From: Terfezia claveryi
Lineage: Eukaryota; Ascomycota; Pezizomycetes; Pezizales; Pezizaceae
Assembly: GCA_015179025.1 (NCBI GenBank)
Contig: WHUX01000002.1
Location: forward strand, 558,001-622,000
Direction: 5' to 3'
DNA length: 64,000 bases
In this document: one piece after another, positions 60,847 through 64,000 of the stretch
How the letters are laid out: every line of letters begins with the position of its first letter
How positions within the stretch are numbered: position 1 is the stretch's first letter
The notes under the pieces: generated by a model
The model's database searches: none
Told to the model about the DNA's origin: nothing
The model's input: only the letters and a program-made list of their open reading frames with translations
Translations under genes and position numbers: made by a program

Positions 60847-61745
60847 TAAACGCCCGCAGCCGGACATTAAGGCCGGTGAACCTGTTTACGGCATGGTCCT
60901 GCACGCTTTCGTTGTACCTTGTGCATACCGGAATTCAAAAAGGTTCGAAGCCTCATGGGGCTTGAGGCAGCGGCCAAGCGTTACAGCTCTTAAGGAACCC
61001 TGATAGTTGCACTATCAAAATGAGGGGGATCAGGAGTCATATCACGAAGACCGACATCTTGGCGACAGAATATGAAGATCACTTCTAGTTAGCACAGGAT
61101 ATGCTTACATTACTGCCACTCACAGATTCAATCGGCATGTAAGTTTGGGAGTCAGTGTATGCACCAAATTGTGATAACCTAATGGATTATGCCCTAGAAT
61201 ATAAACTTTGTTTGTCAAGCTGTCTTAATTTGAAAACAAAAGGAGATTCAGGTGAACATATATGGTGGGATCTTCAAGTTATTCGAGGATGCATCATATT
61301 CCCTGACCTACCGGGGCAAGTATCGTATCCTCTTATCCAGACCTAACTACCCAGCGTCCTCAAACATCCACCTCAATTTTAACTTTCATGGTTTGCCATT
61401 CACGATCCTCTGGCAGAACAAGAACTGGACCACACTGATCCACAGGAACCAAAGGCATCATCCGTTAACCGTTACACAGATGCGCCATGCGAATCCCTTG
61501 GCATCTATAGAAACATTAGTCTAAGGCGTCCATCACATGTCGTCTCAACAACTTGCCTGGCGGCTGAGCCGGGAGCGGGGTGATCGGCGCCGGCTTGCTC
61601 GCATGTCATGCAACTCATGAACCAGCTTGGCTTAGACTAGGGCGTACGGCTAAGTCATGTAGATTTAAGAACGAATGTTGCTGAGGTCGTTGGTACTATT
61701 TGTTTTACATGCTAGATGCTTATGCACCAATTGTGCTGCACGACC

Positions 61746-61804
61746 TAGTCTGGTTTGTCCCACCGAAATAAAGGCCTAACTTGGTGTTAGTCTGGTTTTC
61801 ACGT
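61746..61804 (+). repeat. Two close unflanked terminus relatives
   Basis: TAGTCTGGTTTGTCC at 61746 and TAGTCTGGTTTTCACG at 61788 lie 42 bp apart in the same orientation. Clear 9-bp duplications are not visible. Confidence 0.4.
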
Positions 61805-62486
61805 GTCCCCCTGAGGTCCACGATTGCCAGATCTGGATCCTAAGTAAGATCGATTAACCCGTTATTATTAATTATGTCTTGCCAATTAAACCAAACAAGA
61901 AATCATATACATCTCGGCTAACCAGCAATGAATATTCTTCCTTGCGCAGATCCAAAATATTAGAATGGAACCCTCACATTGTCATGCCATCAGGTACGTA
62001 GCCATCTGCAGCAATTGGACAACTGAATGTAACGTGTATCAAATCAAGGTAAGTAGTTCCAAGCTATGTTTAAGTAAGCTTCAAAAAAAAATACTATTGG
62101 TCAATTCTTACCAAATATATTTCTGTGGTGGTGTGTACATTCTGAGTGGTCGTCAGACGAAATTATTTAGGCTAGAACTAATTGTTTCATACAGGACCCT
62201 CTTACCAGCACCCCCGGGCGCTCGAGAAGCTGCGGACTAACACAGTTAAGGTAGCCCCGGATGGGATTGGATTAAGACTGGGCAAAAGATTAGATTAACA
62301 TGTACCGTTCCGTATGGTGCGGCATCCCTTAACACTCACTCGGAGCTGGAATACTACCTACTTCAATCCAAAAACCGGATGAACTTGTGCATGTTAACCA
62401 ATAGGCTTTTCTCCGTTATTGGATTATGTGCCACATATTTATGTACCCCATCCTCGGGTAGCTAATTGTACTAAAGTACACCCCAC

Positions 62487-62533
62487 AATATAGGCTAGTC
62501 TGGTTGCACGACCCTCCTTCTGTGAATATAGGC
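62487..62533 (+). mobile_element. Micro-insertion H, 29 bp, perfect 9-bp duplication
   Basis: AATATAGGC occurs at 62487-62495 and 62525-62533. The 29 bp between begin TAGTCTGGTTGCACGACCCT and end TTCTGTG. One G of the core is missing, and the inner CCCTCC part matches the longer relative at 59183-59229. Confidence 0.85.
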
Positions 62534-64000
62534 CGGGATAGTTGTATACGTATACACAACTAGGCCTAGAGGTAAGTTCGCAATACAAGCGCTGCATACA
62601 CATGTATCAAAACCCCTTCTAATAGATACAATTGATTATGATCGAACTATTCATGGATTGGATGAGTAATTGGATAGTAACTCGGACAAGGTAATTTTTT
62701 TATAGCAATTTGAAACAAGAATCCAGCTGGACGATCTGAACAGTTCCATCAGGTTTATGACACTATGTATCTACATTGCTTTTACCTAGGTAGTCGTACA
62801 ATTTGCCACCAACTATTCCACTCCAGCTATACTGGGAAAATATTAATAATTTATAACCAGGCCAACCTTTTTTCTCAGATGCTCATCTTTTGATCTTCTA
62901 TACTCTATTGGACGCGCAAGAGTTGAAACCTGCAGAATGCAACTGGTAACATCTTGGCTCCACCTGGTAAGCGCTATATCTTTGCGCTTAACGGCCACTC
63001 TGCACATACTATACATACATGGGTACCGTTACATTGAATGGCCGATCATGATACTTGTGATATGTGCTATATACATACATAATATAATTTACCGGTAGTA
63101 GTAGCGGCGTTTGGATTTCCTCCGGAATATACCAAAGGGAAATTACCCACCCGGGTTGGTTGGGGGGTTTGGTTGCATCTCCTTTTTTTCCTCACATTGT
63201 TGAATTATCATTACGGTATATATATATACCGAGAGAATAAGAACAACAGAATTGTGCAGAATCTAGCAATGCCTGGTGTAACCTCCCATGGCGCCATGCC
63301 CACAGATATATCACCACCCCAACTCATTTAAGGTCGGTGATTCGATAACGCCAAACATAAAAAAAAAAAAAAAAAAAAAAGCTTTGCACGGATACGGAAG
63401 ACGCGGCTTATAGAAAAAAAAAAGTAAGGTTGCATACAGATACATGCTTCCATACATATGCATGCAGGAAAAAAGAAATGATTCCAGTAATATTTCATCT
63501 TCCACCCATTGCCCCTAGAAACACTATACCATCCAGTCTCGACATCACGAACATACAGTAGCTATTCTGATTGGCTTCCTGTGGCCCCTTTCACAAAGCT
63601 TCTGCTCACCTCCCCTCGGATCATGACATGACATTACGGGTACGAATCGGGGCTTACAGTACATGCTCGACCACGGCGAACATAATTCATTTTTCCACTA
63701 ACGTACAGATAACTAGACTCGATAGATAGGGAAGGATTTCGTATAAGAAAGGCCCCTAGTACAGGGTCAAACACACCACGCTAGCCGAGGCTGTGTTACA
63801 TATCATCTGTAATGAACTAAGTTACGATGTCACAAAGTTCTTTCGCTCTGTCTTGGTGCTCTGCCGAGAGCAGTAACATTGCCTTGGTTAAGTCCCAACA
63901 ATGGCTTTATCACATGGAGGGATTTCTTCCAAAGCAAAATGCGATATGTTGAAGACACGGCTCAACCCAGCTTATACATGTTTGTACACAGTGCAACTAG

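Larger units (their letters stand above)
58092..64000. other. Gene-poor right end with repeats and micro-insertions
   Basis: No gene is recognised in about 5.9 kb. It holds micro-insertions F, G and H, unflanked relatives at 59215, 61746 and 61788, short tandem repeats near 59375 and 60808, and a poly-A tract at about 63360-63380. Frames of 60-110 codons lack domains. Confidence 0.55.

Noticed and set aside
61252..61524. 90-codon plus-strand frame
   Set aside because: No domain, no neighbouring exons, and composition like surrounding AT-rich non-coding DNA.

Overview
The window is nuclear DNA of a filamentous ascomycete (Pezizomycotina). Genes carry short GT-AG introns, mostly 45-120 bp. The protein set is typical of that group: Dna2, Prp11/SF3A2, a Sir2-type deacetylase, an oxodicarboxylate carrier, Sgt2, Gir2, Mix23/Cid2, a zincless Fpg, Naa15, a Bna7-type formamidase, an omega-type GST and an Nrg1-like C2H2 factor. 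The class cannot be settled from sequence alone. All gene models below were assembled by hand from reading frames and splice signals, and summed exon lengths were checked for frame.

Layout. 1-826 is the 5' part of a SCAP-like membrane protein on the minus strand, running off the left edge. An ankyrin-repeat gene with a homopolymer frameshift lies at 2991-3725. The divergent pair ODC carrier (minus) and DNA2 (plus) shares a 459-bp promoter with an MluI-type ACGCGT box. SF3A2 and SIR2 follow to 15359. 15.9-17.8 kb holds a decayed Tc1-like transposase and low-complexity DNA. 18-38.2 kb is gene-dense: an unknown Ser/Pro-rich protein, a small membrane protein, SGT2, GIR2, a His-rich protein, a mitochondrial-type protein, MIX23, FPG, NAA15 and BNA7. 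38.3-39.2 kb looks like transposon debris. A kelch/transmembrane protein (41.2-43.1 kb), a possible WRKY-GCM1-type zinc-binding fragment (44.8-45.8 kb) and a nine-exon GST (45.8-47.6 kb) follow. From 47.6 kb to the end only one clear gene is visible, the C2H2 factor at 57240-58091; the rest is gene-poor with scattered repeats.

The most notable signal is a family of tiny insertions, 10-31 bp long, that share the terminus TAGTCTGGTTGGCAC (either orientation). At eight loci the insertion is flanked by a 9-bp direct repeat, five perfect and three with a single C/T difference. The constant end always abuts the duplication, and the other end stops at different points of the same longer sequence. 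They look like drastically end-truncated or footprint copies of a mobile element making 9-bp target duplications. I recognise no named element that matches.

Other points include an 11-nt exon in the carrier gene, a 13-nt exon in the GST gene, an SGT2 coding exon made only of the start codon, and a PIP-box-like motif at the predicted N-terminus of Dna2.
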